From: Blumeriella jaapii
Taxonomy: Eukaryota; Ascomycota; Leotiomycetes; Helotiales; Drepanopezizaceae
Length of the DNA stretch: 64,000 bases
Direction: 5' to 3'
Assembly: GCA_009599575.1 (NCBI GenBank)
Contig: VWND01000004.1
Span: 860,001 to 924,000 of the forward strand
Part shown: piece by piece, positions 1 through 8,842 of the stretch
Layout: every line of letters starts with the position of its first letter
How positions within the stretch are numbered: position 1 is the stretch's first letter
Notes under the pieces: generated by a model
The model's database searches: none
Told to the model about the DNA's origin: nothing
The model's input: the letters and a program-made list of their open reading frames with translations, nothing else
Position numbers and translations under genes: made by a program

Positions 1-630
1 CTTCGTCGTCACCCAGCTCGCCCACGTTCGCGCAATAGTGCTCATCACTATCCAGCCCCCCGGCTTCACAAACGGCGTGCACAGGTCGAGGAACTCAGCC
101 GGGTGCGTAATATGCTCGATGACTTCAAACAGGGACAGGACGTCGTATTTATGCTCCGCTGATGCCGGCTGCGGCAGTTCTTCGATGGACGTATGGATAT
201 ATGTCAGTCTCCCCTGCAAGCTTGGATCCTGCCGCGCGTGGCCCTTCGCCACAGCCAGCACCTCAGGACTCGGATCAATAGCCGTCACGCTCCTAGTGCT
301 GCCCAGTCGCGCGGCGCTCTCCGCGAATATGCCCCCTCCGCACCCAACATCCAGGTATCGGATCCCGTGAGCAGGCGGCGGATCGGGCTGCACGGCGTGG
401 CAGCTCTTGATGAAGTCGTGGCGGAGAGGGTTCATGAGATGCAGCAGACGCGAAGATCCGTGCGGGTCCCACCATGTTGAGGCCAGAGCATTGAAGTGCG
501 AGACTTCTTCTGGGTTGACGGACGAGGAGGTGCTGTGATGCCGGAACTGGTCTCGCACGAATCGGGGCGCGGTGCGGAGGAGGAGGTTGAGGTTGCGGAG
601 AGAGGTTTGTTTGATTAGGGGGGTTGCCAT
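1..630 (-). CDS. coq3: Ubiquinone biosynthesis O-methyltransferase COQ3 (3' part outside window)
   Basis: Class I SAM-dependent methyltransferase that carries out both O-methylations in coenzyme Q synthesis on the matrix face of the mitochondrial inner membrane. The ATG is at 630 and the frame stays open through position 1, giving 210 codons with the C-terminus missing. The first 35 residues are basic and Ser/Thr-rich, as in a mitochondrial presequence. Visible motifs: LMNPLRHDFI near residue 70, typical of UbiG/Coq3; SAM motif I LDVGCGGGIFAES near 95; acidic AIDPSP near 118; LFEVIEHI near 170; PGGWIVMSTIART near 195. No intron is needed in this part. It is divergent from RIB3 across about 430 bp. 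The UbiG-type motifs argue against a generic methyltransferase. Confidence 0.92.
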   Translation of the reverse strand, partial: MATPLIKQTSLRNLNLLLRTAPRFVRDQFRHHSTSSSVNPEEVSHFNALASTWWDPHGSSRLLHLMNPLRHDFIKSCHAVQPDPPPAHGIRYLDVGCGGGIFAESAARLGSTRSVTAIDPSPEVLAVAKGHARQDPSLQGRLTYIHTSIEELPQPASAEHKYDVLSLFEVIEHITHPAEFLDLCTPFVKPGGWIVMSTIARTWASWVTTK

Positions 631-1060
631 CATCGTCGCTTCTAGTCTGACGGTGCTCAATTGAATCTCCAGATGATGTTTGTTGACAGGCAATTAGTTG
701 ACCTGTGTAGAGCGAACTGGTGATGGTGATGGCGTTGTTGATCGAGAAAGTATTTTGGCGTGGAGAACAAGACAACGTCCAAGCTCCCGCCCCGGCATTT
801 CCTCGGTTCAACCTCGCTGACAGGAGCTCAGGTATTTCGGTCTTCGTAAGCCGTTTGCAACTTGTGATCCATTCAAAAGACCTCACACTCTACAGAGTAT
901 CCTTCGTTCTTCCGACAAACTTGTATATTTATATTCTCATCTTTTTCACAGCACATTTCCCTGGGCGACCAAGCATCGAAAGTGCAGTTTCAACAGCGGA
1001 GCAGCGGGGTAATTCCAACGTCTCAGTCCCCCTCACACCACTCGCAGCATAGCAGCAGCA
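631..1060. promoter_or_regulatory. Bidirectional intergenic region between COQ3 and RIB3
   Basis: 430 bp between two divergent start codons, so it should hold both promoters and 5' UTRs. A pyrimidine-rich stretch precedes the RIB3 ATG. I see no clear TATA box, CCAAT box or repeat. Open reading frames crossing it have no recognisable product. Confidence 0.4.
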
Positions 1061-1849
1061 ATGCCTTCCTCGGCCATTGCCCAGCAGTTCGACAGCATAG
1101 AAGACACAATTGAAGCCTACAGTTCGTCAATTCCTCCCCTCCTGTTCCTCCAAATTTCAAACCTCCTCTCTCCCGGCTCGAGCAAACAGTTTTAACATCT
1201 CTCCATAGAAAATGGAGAGTTCATAGTCGTTCTTGACGACCTCTCCCGCGAGAACGAAGGCGACCTGATCATCGCCGCGGAAGACACCACGCCCGAGAAG
1301 ATTGCCTTCATGGTCCGCTACACCTCGGGCCTCATCTGCGCGCCCATGACGCCCGCCCTGACGACGCATTTCGACCTCCCGCAGATGGTCGCCGCGAACG
1401 AGGACCCGAACCGCACCGCCTACACCGTGTCCATCGACGCCGAGTCGCCCGAGACCACCACGGGCATCTCGGCGCACAATCGCGCCCTGACGTGCCGGAC
1501 GCTGGCGAGCAAGGACGCGACGAAGGCGAGCTTTCGCCGGCCGGGCCATGTGTTCCCGCTGCGGGCGCGCGAGGGCGGCGTGCGGGAGAGAGCGGGACAC
1601 ACGGAGGCGGCGGTGGAGTTCTGCAGGTTAGCCGGGAAGAGGGAGGTCGGTGTGATTTGCGAGTTGGTGGAGGATGGCGAGGAGGTGGAGGGGCGGGCGC
1701 TGAGAAGGGGGCCGGAGATGATGAGGAGGGATGGCTGCTTGGCTTTTGGGAAGAAGTGGGGGCTCAAGGTGTGCACGATTGAGGATCTGGTCGAGTATGT
1801 CGAGAGGACCGAGGGGAAGCTGGCGAAGAAGGCGAATGGAACGTCATGA
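1061..1849 (+). CDS. rib3: 3,4-dihydroxy-2-butanone 4-phosphate synthase (riboflavin biosynthesis)
   Basis: Converts ribulose 5-phosphate to dihydroxybutanone phosphate plus formate, feeding lumazine and riboflavin synthesis. Two exons: 1061-1121 and 1209-1849, with an 87-bp intron whose donor is the weak GTTCGT. Splicing restores the family N-terminus FDSIEDTIEAYKNGEFIVVL. The product is 233 aa, near the usual fungal length. Visible motifs: DDLSRENEGDLIIAAE (substrate and Mg2+ acidic cluster), then TSGLICAPMT, ESPETTTGISA, RPGHVFPLRA, GHTEAAVEFCRLAG (metal-binding His) and GVICELV. It is a monofunctional RibB-type protein with no GTP cyclohydrolase II domain. It converges with FBP1 downstream. 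Confidence 0.96.
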
Positions 1850-2372
1850 GGTCGTGGATGCGAGTGCATTGAGTAAGGCGTTTGATCTGTGCCACTCCAA
1901 AAGAATCCGTGTTATTACAAACCGAGATCCTCACGGTCTGGTAAGTGCTTCACGTCGGACTTATAATGAGCGATTTTCGGTGACTGTTTTCGCTTCTTTC
2001 TCTTACTGACAATTGAAAAATTTGATGCCTTCCTTTTCACCCGCGGGTCTGATATTCTTGGCACTGGTTCATTCGCAGCACTGAGAGCTAATGTTTTCTT
2101 GCAGAACCTACAGTTGGCTATCAGTATCTGGCCCAAAAGGCATTGATTAAGAGCCTCGATGACCGATATGTGGACAGTCAGCCTTTTCCACATGTCGGCA
2201 AAGACTCGAGCAAAATTTTAGATGGCTGTCACTAATAGAAGAAAATTGAGACTGGTTGACCATTGACAGTTGACTTAAATTCGGCACAGCCTTACGTTGA
2301 AGTATTGCATGATATTATCTGAGGCCAAACAATGCCAGTTCCAATCAGACCCGACTCATTGCCCGTAGCCAC
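1850..2372. other. Convergent 3' region between RIB3 and FBP1
   Basis: 523 bp between two stop codons, presumably holding the 3' UTRs and poly(A) sites of both genes. It is moderately AT-rich. No further gene, repeat or RNA was seen. Confidence 0.4.
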
Positions 2373-3514
2373 CTACTTGTGGAACGACTTGACTTTCTCC
2401 ATCTCGTCATAACTACCCATGAAGATACCAGATCTGTCATGGATGGTCATCGGCATAACCTCCATCATACGGTTCATCTTGCTGTTCAAAGCTTGTCCGC
2501 CAGCTACAAGGGTTAGCTTTCATACTTCTCGGAAGTGAAAGATCTTGACCTACCATTCTCAAATACCATTGCCATGGGAGCACACTCATATAAAATCCTC
2601 AGCTTCCCCTTCGGACTCTTCTTGTCCGCAGGATAGGCAAAAATACCACCATACAACAGCGTACGATACGCATCAGCAACCATACTGCCAATATATCTTG
2701 CCGAATACGGCTTTCCACCCTCTTGAGTAGGATATTTGAGCGAGTTGAAGTAGTCCTTGACAGGGTCCTCCCAATACAGAGAGTTACCCTCGTTGACCGA
2801 GTAGATGGATCTTGTTTTCGGGATCCTCATATCGGGATGCGTAAGGATAAACTCGCCGAGCGCCGAATCCATCGTAAAGCCGTTGACAGTGCTGTTCTTC
2901 ATGGTAATAACCAATTGCGTGGAAGCGCCGTACATGGTGAAGCCGGCAGCCACCAGCTCCGTTCCAGGCTTCAGCAGATCCTCCTTCGTGCCTGTCGAGC
3001 CCTCTTCCAGCTTGTGGATGCCGAATATCGTACCAACGGACACACCAGCGTCCAAATTGGAAGAGCCATCGATAGGGTCGCATGCCACTGCATACCGGGC
3101 ACCTTTGTGTTCGGGAAAGAAGATGGCCTCCTCCTCCTCTTCGGAGACGAGCACCGCGCACTTTCCGGACGAGCGCATGGCGGCTATGAAGAGGTCGTTG
3201 CCGATCACATCGAGCTTCTTCTGGTCATCACCGGTGGTATTGCTGGAGCCAGCGAGACCGGTGAGGTTGATGAGAGTTGCACGGCGGATATAGTAAGCTA
3301 TCGACTTGAAGGAGAACTGGAGGGCGTGGCAGAGGAGGCTGGAAGGCAGTCAGTCTTGTTGCACCTTGCTCATGGGCTTGAGAGAGCATGGGAAAGCATA
3401 CGTGAAGTCTCCGGTGGCTTCTTTGTGTTTCGCCTGCTCTTCTGTCAGAAAGCGAGTGAGCGTGACAATGTCCGTGTTGATCTTCTCCTCCTGCTGCGTG
3501 GTGTTGGAAGCCAT
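2373..3514 (-). CDS. fbp1: Fructose-1,6-bisphosphatase
   Basis: Gluconeogenic enzyme that hydrolyses fructose 1,6-bisphosphate to fructose 6-phosphate in the cytosol. Three exons on the minus strand: 3514-3402, 3338-2554 and 2503-2373. The introns are 63 and 50 bp with GTATGC and GTAGGT donors. The total is 342 aa, the normal length. The N-terminus MASNTTQQEEKINTDIVTLT leads into GDFTLLCHALQFSFKSIAYY across the first splice. The metal and catalytic loop DPIDGSSNLDAGVSVGTIFGI lies near residue 135, the substrate loop GSMVADAYRTLLYGGIFAYP near 255, and the C-terminus GQALNSKMNRMMEVMP near 300 follows the second splice. It is divergent from the snoRNA host transcript. Confidence 0.97.
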
Positions 3515-4000
3515 GATGGGTCACTGAAGTTGAGGAGAGTCGATAGATGCTGAGGCTTGTAGGATCGTGAGGTACTGTACAGTAGAGCAACTGAGACGAA
3601 TCGATGGGTTGGTGATATCTGGCATCTGGGTAAAGATGGAGGGTGAGGGTGTAGGGTGAGGGTGAAGGGTGGACCTCGGGTCGAGCAGGGTGGGTGCAGT
3701 GCGGCCGTCATTCTCGTGATGGAAGTGCTGATACTTTGGAGCTCCTGGTTGTTCCTGCCAACCGACCCGTTCGGCCCATCTTCACCTTGCCCCGCTTCGC
3801 TCGCTCGGCACAACCGCGGGAGCCCGGAGCCGGGAGCTTGGAACCCGGAGCTGGGAGCTTGGACACGGGGCGGGAGATTCCGGAGACGGGCGGGCGCGAT
3901 GCTCGAAGTCTCGTGACTCGGTACGGCCTCGGGGAAGGTCACGTGAAACTAGCGCCGTCTCCCCACTGCAAAAAAAAATTCTTGGAGCGAGAGCTTCGTC
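3515..4000. promoter_or_regulatory. FBP1 / snoRNA-host divergent promoter region
   Basis: About 490 bp upstream of FBP1 and of the snoRNA host. Visible elements: a 12-bp palindrome TACTGTACAGTA at 3573-3584; a run of gggtgagggtga repeats around 3640-3670; two 20-bp units cccggagcYgggagcttgga at 3823-3842 and 3844-3863; and a CACGTG E-box at 3940-3945, on the snoRNA side. Their functions are inferred only. Confidence 0.4.
3823..3863. repeat. 21-bp-period direct repeat, two units
   Basis: Two near-identical 20-bp units (one C/T difference) separated by one base in the FBP1/snoRNA-host promoter region. Each unit itself contains the inverted motif ggagcYggga. It could be a duplicated protein-binding site or simple slippage. 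Confidence 0.7.
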
Positions 4001-4141
4001 CTTCGTCTGTCCTCCTTCAACACACCCGCGGCATCTCAACAACCACAACTGTGCTTGCGCACAGTCACTCAGCACCTGGCAATGGTAAGCAGCAGCAGCT
4101 CTTCTTCCTCTTCTTCCCCTTCTCCTCCTTTCTCTTCTCTT

Positions 4142-4228
4142 CAAAGTGATGACACACATACAACCGCAAACTAGAGTCTTTGATCCCCAGGGACATGAAA
4201 CTTTTGTAACACGTCAGTCTGAAATGGA
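4142..4228 (+). ncRNA. snR78: Box C/D snoRNA, snR78-like (25S rRNA 2'-O-methylation)
   Basis: Lies in host intron 4085-4288. Box C GTGATGA at 4146-4152, box D CTGA at 4219-4222, flanked by a short cttc/gaag stem. The guide CAAACTAGAGTC at 4167-4178 is complementary to the conserved 25S rRNA stretch GACTCTAGTTTG, and a D'-like TTGA follows directly. Counting five bases from D' puts the modified base on the U of GACU, the region served by yeast snR78. rRNA matches were made from memory of the conserved yeast sequence. Confidence 0.75.
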
Positions 4229-4386
4229 AGCAACATTGCTCAAGCACAGGTACCGTCGACGTTGGTAACATTGCTAATCTTGTTCCAGGTGCCATGGTGC
4301 GCCTCTGAACGCGAGCAACGCTGGCCGGCCAGCAGTCCCGGATTCTGTGGTAAGCACATCTTCTTCCCACTGTATCCCTTGTCTGC

Positions 4387-4472
4387 CCTGCTTTGATGAA
4401 CATTCGTGCTTTGCACGCTGGAAATTACCGACTGAAAAATCTTGTCGAAAATAAATGGCTATTTCTGAGCAC
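4387..4472 (+). ncRNA. snR77: Box C/D snoRNA, snR77-like (18S rRNA 2'-O-methylation)
   Basis: Lies in host intron starting at 4350. Box C TTGATGA at 4393-4399, D' CTGA at 4432-4435, box D CTGA at 4465-4468, with a tgc/gca terminal stem. The guide AATTACCG just before D' matches 18S CGGTAATT. The fifth base upstream of D' pairs with the U of GCGGU, the yeast Um578 site of snR77. Further upstream the match to TTCCAGC continues if one A is bulged. Confidence 0.8.
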
Positions 4473-4606
4473 CTTACTTTTCCCTACGCATGTTATCTTC
4501 CACTACTTTACAAGCATGGCACTGACAAGCATCAAGCTAAAGGTTCCTGATCAATATCAGCTCCCAAGGTACGATTCTACCTCCCTCTTTCCCATATATT
4601 CTACGA

Positions 4607-4762
4607 TCAAATGATGAATGGCACTGGGCTCCGACAGTCGACAAGATCGTGCTAGTTGTGACGGACAAGCCCCTTGTGGCAGGCCTAGAAAACCTCGCCC
4701 ACTGATAACAGTCGGACACAAACCAGGATTCGGGATGGCGTGGCAAAACAATCGCTGATTCA
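4607..4762 (+). ncRNA. snR76: Candidate box C/D snoRNA, snR76-like
   Basis: Lies in host intron 4569-4769. Box C ATGATGA at 4611-4617 is clear. The only nearby complement to the 25S target expected for snR76 (TCCGACTGT) is ACAGTCGGA at 4708-4716, and it lacks a good D' box. Box D is either 4702-4705 or, more likely, 4755-4758; the latter may also serve as the intron branch site. The resulting RNA would be unusually long (about 150 nt). Identity rests mainly on position between the snR77-like and snR75-like units. Confidence 0.45.
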
Positions 4763-4861
4763 ACTACAGCTCTTCTGAAAGAACGATCATGATTCGTTAC
4801 ACCGGAGGGCTTAGTGTATCTTGGTAGGTCATTAGTTTTTTGTTTCAGTCTCAACTTCCAT

Positions 4862-4950
4862 TTCTATGATGAGCATTTTAGATGACGAGTCTGATCCGGT
4901 TTACCGATGTTGACACAAATCAAATTATACCATTCATGCCAACTGATTTA
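4862..4950 (+). ncRNA. snR75: Box C/D snoRNA, snR75-like (25S rRNA 2'-O-methylation)
   Basis: Lies in host intron 4824-5011. Box C ATGATGA at 4866-4872, D' CTGA at 4891-4894, box D CTGA at 4943-4946. The guide TTAGATGACGAG at 4878-4889 is complementary to 25S CTCGTCATCTAA. The fifth base before D' pairs with the G of CTCG, the yeast Gm2288 site assigned to snR75. Box spacing and the 12-bp guide make this one of the firmest members. Confidence 0.82.
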
Positions 4951-5148
4951 TCTTGGAAAAATCCCCACTAGCATTGTTTAATTTCTTGGCCTTTACTTAC
5001 AAAATTTCTAGGCAGACTTTATCTCGCATCTTTCACTCTGCTTAGCGCCTCTGCTCTACAACATCTTGCAGAGAGTCACGACCCGCCTGCACTCAATTGC
5101 GACATGTTCATACTAGGTAAGCTCGTTCTCTCGTTCCAGACGAACCTC

Positions 5149-5235
5149 GAGCTTAATGATGACCTCGACCGACAATGACAAGCATATGTCCAAGCCTCTG
5201 GGCGGTGACGAGTCTGTCTTAACTGAAAATGCTCA
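5149..5235 (+). ncRNA. snR74: Box C/D snoRNA, snR74-like (18S rRNA 2'-O-methylation)
   Basis: Lies in host intron 5117-5289. Box C ATGATGA at 5156-5162, box D CTGA at 5223-5226, with a gagc/gctc terminal stem at 5150-5153 and 5231-5234. The guide GACAAGCATATG at 5177-5188 is complementary to the 5' end of 18S rRNA (CATATGCTTGTC), the region of yeast Am28 assigned to snR74. The D' box after the guide is degenerate. A C'-like GTGACGA lies further on. Confidence 0.78.
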
Positions 5236-5424
5236 GATCGTCTCAAGACTTATTACACACAATGTGGACCTAGCTGACAGTTTTCGTAGCAATCTACCTT
5301 TACTTTGAGACAACAGATCCGGCCCTATGAAGTCCATTTGCGACTTCGTTCGGGCAGTGAGCTTCGTGTCAGTCAGGTATTCTCGGGTATGCTTTTTACC
5401 TCTCCTTACCTGTTTCTCCAACCT

Positions 5425-5516
5425 TTACATGATGATCAATAATCACGACGGTCAACATAAAGCCACACGTTGGTAGTGATGAGAATGCCTGTGACAGGGC
5501 TGTAGATCTGATAGAT
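5425..5516 (+). ncRNA. snR73: Box C/D snoRNA, snR73-like (25S rRNA 2'-O-methylation)
   Basis: Lies in the host intron beginning at 5377 or 5387. Box C ATGATGA at 5429-5435, C' GTGATGA at 5476-5482, box D CTGA at 5508-5511. The guide TCACGACGGTC at 5443-5453 is complementary to 25S GACCGTCGTGA, the region of yeast Cm2959 served by snR73. D' is degenerate. No snR72-like guide was found downstream. Confidence 0.76.
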
Positions 5517-5690
5517 TTCCCTTGTCCAATATTTAATGAATCGCAAGAATCTAAAAGGTTCATCACTGATGACTCTTCTCAAGCAGCTTCATGTTCAGGT
5601 AGAGTGCTCCAACAAGTCTCATCACCGCCTTTGTTGTGGACGAGACGAAACATTTTCATTGAAATCTGAGCTTAGTGCTTAGGCTTGAAG

Positions 5691-6180
5691 AAGATCGGTG
5701 TGCAGACTTGCGTCGAGCATCTTTTATCCGGCAGGTCGTTCTCTTATCAAGTCTTCCACTCGTCAACCTCGCTACTCCTCGTTCTTCCTTCTCATAGCGA
5801 GCAGCACAACTCATTCCCAAAAGACAGCATTGGAGACGGAAGATTCTACACATGTCCCGTGGCTCATTAGCTTCGCTTTGAATGTACTATTCTGCAAGTT
5901 TTACTTCGTTCACTTGCGCCAACGCCATCCATCCATTACCGTACTCGACGTTTGATCCCGTACCAGGCATGTATCAATCCATCCAAATTCTACAAAAAGA
6001 CCCCAAGCCATCCCTGCGCAATCACTATGTCCTGCATCGCCAGTAGGCGGGGTATCATCTGCCAACCTTCATCCAACCGGGCAGCTGGTCCGCCTTTCCG
6101 AATTGCAAAGTGTCCTGCCTAACCGTACGCCTCCAACGTGTATTTTACCTACTCTCCGAAACCTCCCAAACAAAACACCC
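5691..6180. other. Intergenic region between snoRNA host and carboxypeptidase gene
   Basis: About 490 bp that may include the 3' end of the snoRNA host transcript and the 3' UTR of the carboxypeptidase gene. Short ORFs here lack homology clues. No repeat or further box C/D pair was found. Confidence 0.35.
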
Positions 6181-8335
6181 TCATCCAGAAAGCAAAGAAA
6201 CCAGCATGCTGAAGGGTGGCACTGCCAATACCCAGTAATTGACACGCAAGTTCGCAACCCCGAGTCCCTTCTTGGATCCCGGCGTCGCAGTCGCCGTAAA
6301 GAAGCCCGTCAGCGTCTGCGTCGCCGTCGTCACCTCCACCGATGAGCTCCCAGACGCCTTCGAAGTCGTCGACAGGCTGACTGAGCGCCAGTCATCAGTC
6401 TCCTCGTACAAGATCCCGTTGATAATCACACCTTCGCCATTGATGATCTTCTGCTTCTGGTCGTCTGCACATGTTTGCGGGATGTTGCGCTGGTAGCAGG
6501 TTGGGGAAGGCGACGAAGGAAGATCGTTAGTATGCGTGGCGTTCATGGGACCGGTCGTGTTGTACGCCGAGTGATTTATGACTTCCCCGGTGGAGATTGA
6601 GGTACCGCTCATGATGCGCGCGAAGACCTGGAACGCTGTTTCGGGCTGGTAGGCTGGCACGCTGTGCCCAGCGTCGTAGATGCGGGAGAACGAAAGGTTC
6701 CCGTATTGCCGGACAACACCCCCGATGTAGGATGTATTGACGATGATAGGCGCGTAGCCTGCGTTGGGGAAGATGTAGGCATATGCGGGAGATGTTGCTT
6801 CGGCTACAGCCAGCGAGATGGCTTCCCCGCCGAGCCAGTTGCAGATGTAGTCGCGATCGCCGTACATGAAGCCTACACGGATACCAGAGTTCAGGAGAGC
6901 GGCGATGTCGGGGATGAGAGACATGCGCTCGTAGTCGCCTGTGGCTGTAAACGCCGAGACGACTTGTAGATTTGTCTGCGTGAAGTTGACGGGGGAGCCG
7001 ATAGCTGCTAGTACGGAGGCCGTATTAAGGTACTCCAGGTATGTGCTTGGAGGGAAGGAATCGGGCGTGAAGTGTCCGATGTCGTAGACGCTTCTTTCGG
7101 AATCGTAGTAAGGTTCTAATACGTTGGCGGAACAGCTCTTGTATGCACTGGAGCAGATCGTGTTGACGACGTTGACATCGCCTTCGTTGTCCGGATCTTG
7201 ACTACTGACCGCCTCTCGACATTGCTTTATAAGATCTCGACATCCTCCTGCCGAGTAGAAGCTGGCCTTTGCAAGTTTCGCTCGAGTTGGATTGATGGCT
7301 TGTAAGTCAAACGTGTTGTTGACAGCCATTGCTGGATAGAATGGTGCTTGTATCAAGTCATCCACGCAACCATTGACTATCCCCAAAGAAACGAGCTTAA
7401 TCTCGACGCTTCCACTTCCGGAGATGGTCCCGTTCGAACGGCGCTTGTTCTGTTGTTCCCAGATGCTAGCAAATGCAGGCCCGTATTTCCCACCGTAACT
7501 CTCTGCAAACAAGTGGATGCCCATTGTCGTACTGCTGCTCGGTCCGTACTCAGGGAAAGCTCCCAAGAAGCCTTGAAGCATATGCCATATAGCCATTCCA
7601 GCCAATTCAGTAGTGTTCGGGGTGTTGTCGACATGCAGGGAGCTGAAAGTCCCGTTCAAGAAGGTAGCTGCCGGCTGCGAGTTTGGTAAGACTTGAGGCG
7701 GGCTATATAAGTCGGACGTCAAAAGGTCGATGGAGCCATTGGTAGGCGTGTCATAGGAGAAGCCGACTTGATTTGGCTGCGTTCGTGTTAGCTACTGAAT
7801 GGCAGATGAATGTAAATCCAAGCGCGTATCCCAACCACGTATCATGCATCCTACATGCTTGGAAAACTGTATTCCCAAGGCTCGCCGAACTCTTGCTGTG
7901 CAAAAGACATGTCCGTCGTACCTGATCGATAAAGAGCAGATTCGACCCGCGGTCCCATCCCCAATCTCTGACCTGTGTCCCCAGCTGGCCGAATCCCTTC
8001 TCAACGACTTCACAGGGGCCGTTCTCGGTGAAAAGGCCAAGCATGGAACTCGACCCAGGTCCTCCGTTCAACCATATGGTGAGCTGATCGGTCGGATCTC
8101 TAGCTCCTATAAACCAAAAGAACGTGTTCGTCGGGTAGTTCCCCGGTATATGAACCCATCCCGTATACTGCTGCTGCGTCTCGAAGGCAGTCTCGCAAGT
8201 GCCTGCAGGCGGCGACTTGTAGGAAATTGTAATGTTGCCGTCGACCGGGCTTTTGATGGTTGTCAGGTTCAACGCGGCGGGCGGGTATTGAGCGAGCGAG
8301 GTTGCCACGAGGGAGAGGAAGAAGAGGTGATACAT
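6181..8335 (-). CDS. Secreted serine carboxypeptidase (peptidase family S10)
   Basis: Removes C-terminal residues from peptides, probably extracellularly or at the wall. Two exons: 8335-7922 and 7776-6181, with a 145-bp intron (GTACGA donor, GCTAACAC branch, GCAG acceptor). The product is 669 aa. The signal peptide is MYHLFFLSLVATSLA. The oxyanion-hole motif LTIWLNGGPGSSSMLG lies near residue 85. The splice joins LLFIDQ to PNQVGFSY, as in the family. The catalytic Ser is in AESYGGKYGP, the Asp in YGDRDYICNWLGGE and the His in AGHSVPAYQPE. Many NxS/T sequons occur. A Ser/Thr-rich tail ends in a hydrophobic stretch (YWVLAVPPFSMLVSLL), suggesting a GPI anchor. It is longer than vacuolar CPY (about 530 aa). 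The substrate is unknown. Confidence 0.94.
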
Positions 8336-8842
8336 GATTCTTTACGCATGGTTCGTCGATGCAGAAGGAAAAAACGAGCGCAATGAATGAGTGTGGGTAG
8401 AGAGGGAAAGGCAACGAGCTCGCGTTGAGGTGGACGACATGTCGTTAGGAAGGGTGCCAAGCGATGCGATTATCCCGTCGTGCTGTACGCATGTAGGTAG
8501 GTAATCCTGTCCGTTTCTCAACCTCCTCAAAAACAATACGATTTACATACAGTACAGTACAGTATAGTGAAGTTGTCACATCCTCGGCCAAGAGCTGCAA
8601 CAGATCTCGGCAAAGGCTTACAGACCGTGGTGACAGTGGCAGCAACCGCTCTGAGCAGCTCGTTTACGCTTCTTCTGAAAGGCAATTCCCAAATCCCTAA
8701 GTACACGCAAAACATGAATTCCGTGTCTTTCGAAATCCAACAACAGCTTTTAAGCAATGGTTTCTTGTCTTCCTATATGCTTTGCGTGGAGCAAGAGGCC
8801 CCAACAAACCTCACACTGCCTGGCACCCGCCTCTGCCGTCTT
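8336..8842. other. Intergenic region between carboxypeptidase and OB-fold genes
   Basis: 507 bp forming the carboxypeptidase promoter and the 3' flank of the next gene. It contains a tandem tacag(tacag)n stretch at 8548-8564. No gene is recognised. Confidence 0.35.

Larger units (their letters stand above)
4000..5690 (+). ncRNA. Spliced non-coding host transcript carrying a box C/D snoRNA cluster
   Basis: A chain of short exons without a conserved reading frame alternates with introns of about 170-220 bp, and the supported snoRNAs lie in the introns. Exons read from splice signals: up to 4084; 4289-4349; a short one ending at 4568; 4770-4823; 5012-5116; 5290 to about 5376 or 5386; the tail is unclear. 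Donors are GTAAGC, GTAAGC, GTACGA, GTAGGT and GTAAGC. Acceptors include ttgttccag and aaatttctag, with CTAAT or CTGAC branch sites. The 5' end, near 4000, and the 3' end are estimates. Exon ORFs are short and unrelated to known proteins, so the transcript looks like a UHG-type host whose purpose is the introns. Confidence 0.7.

Noticed and set aside
5561..5672. Seventh snoRNA using CTGATGA near 5566 and CTGA near 5668
   Set aside because: Box C does not fit RUGAUGA, no terminal stem was found and no rRNA guide could be recognised; the sequence more likely contains a branch site.
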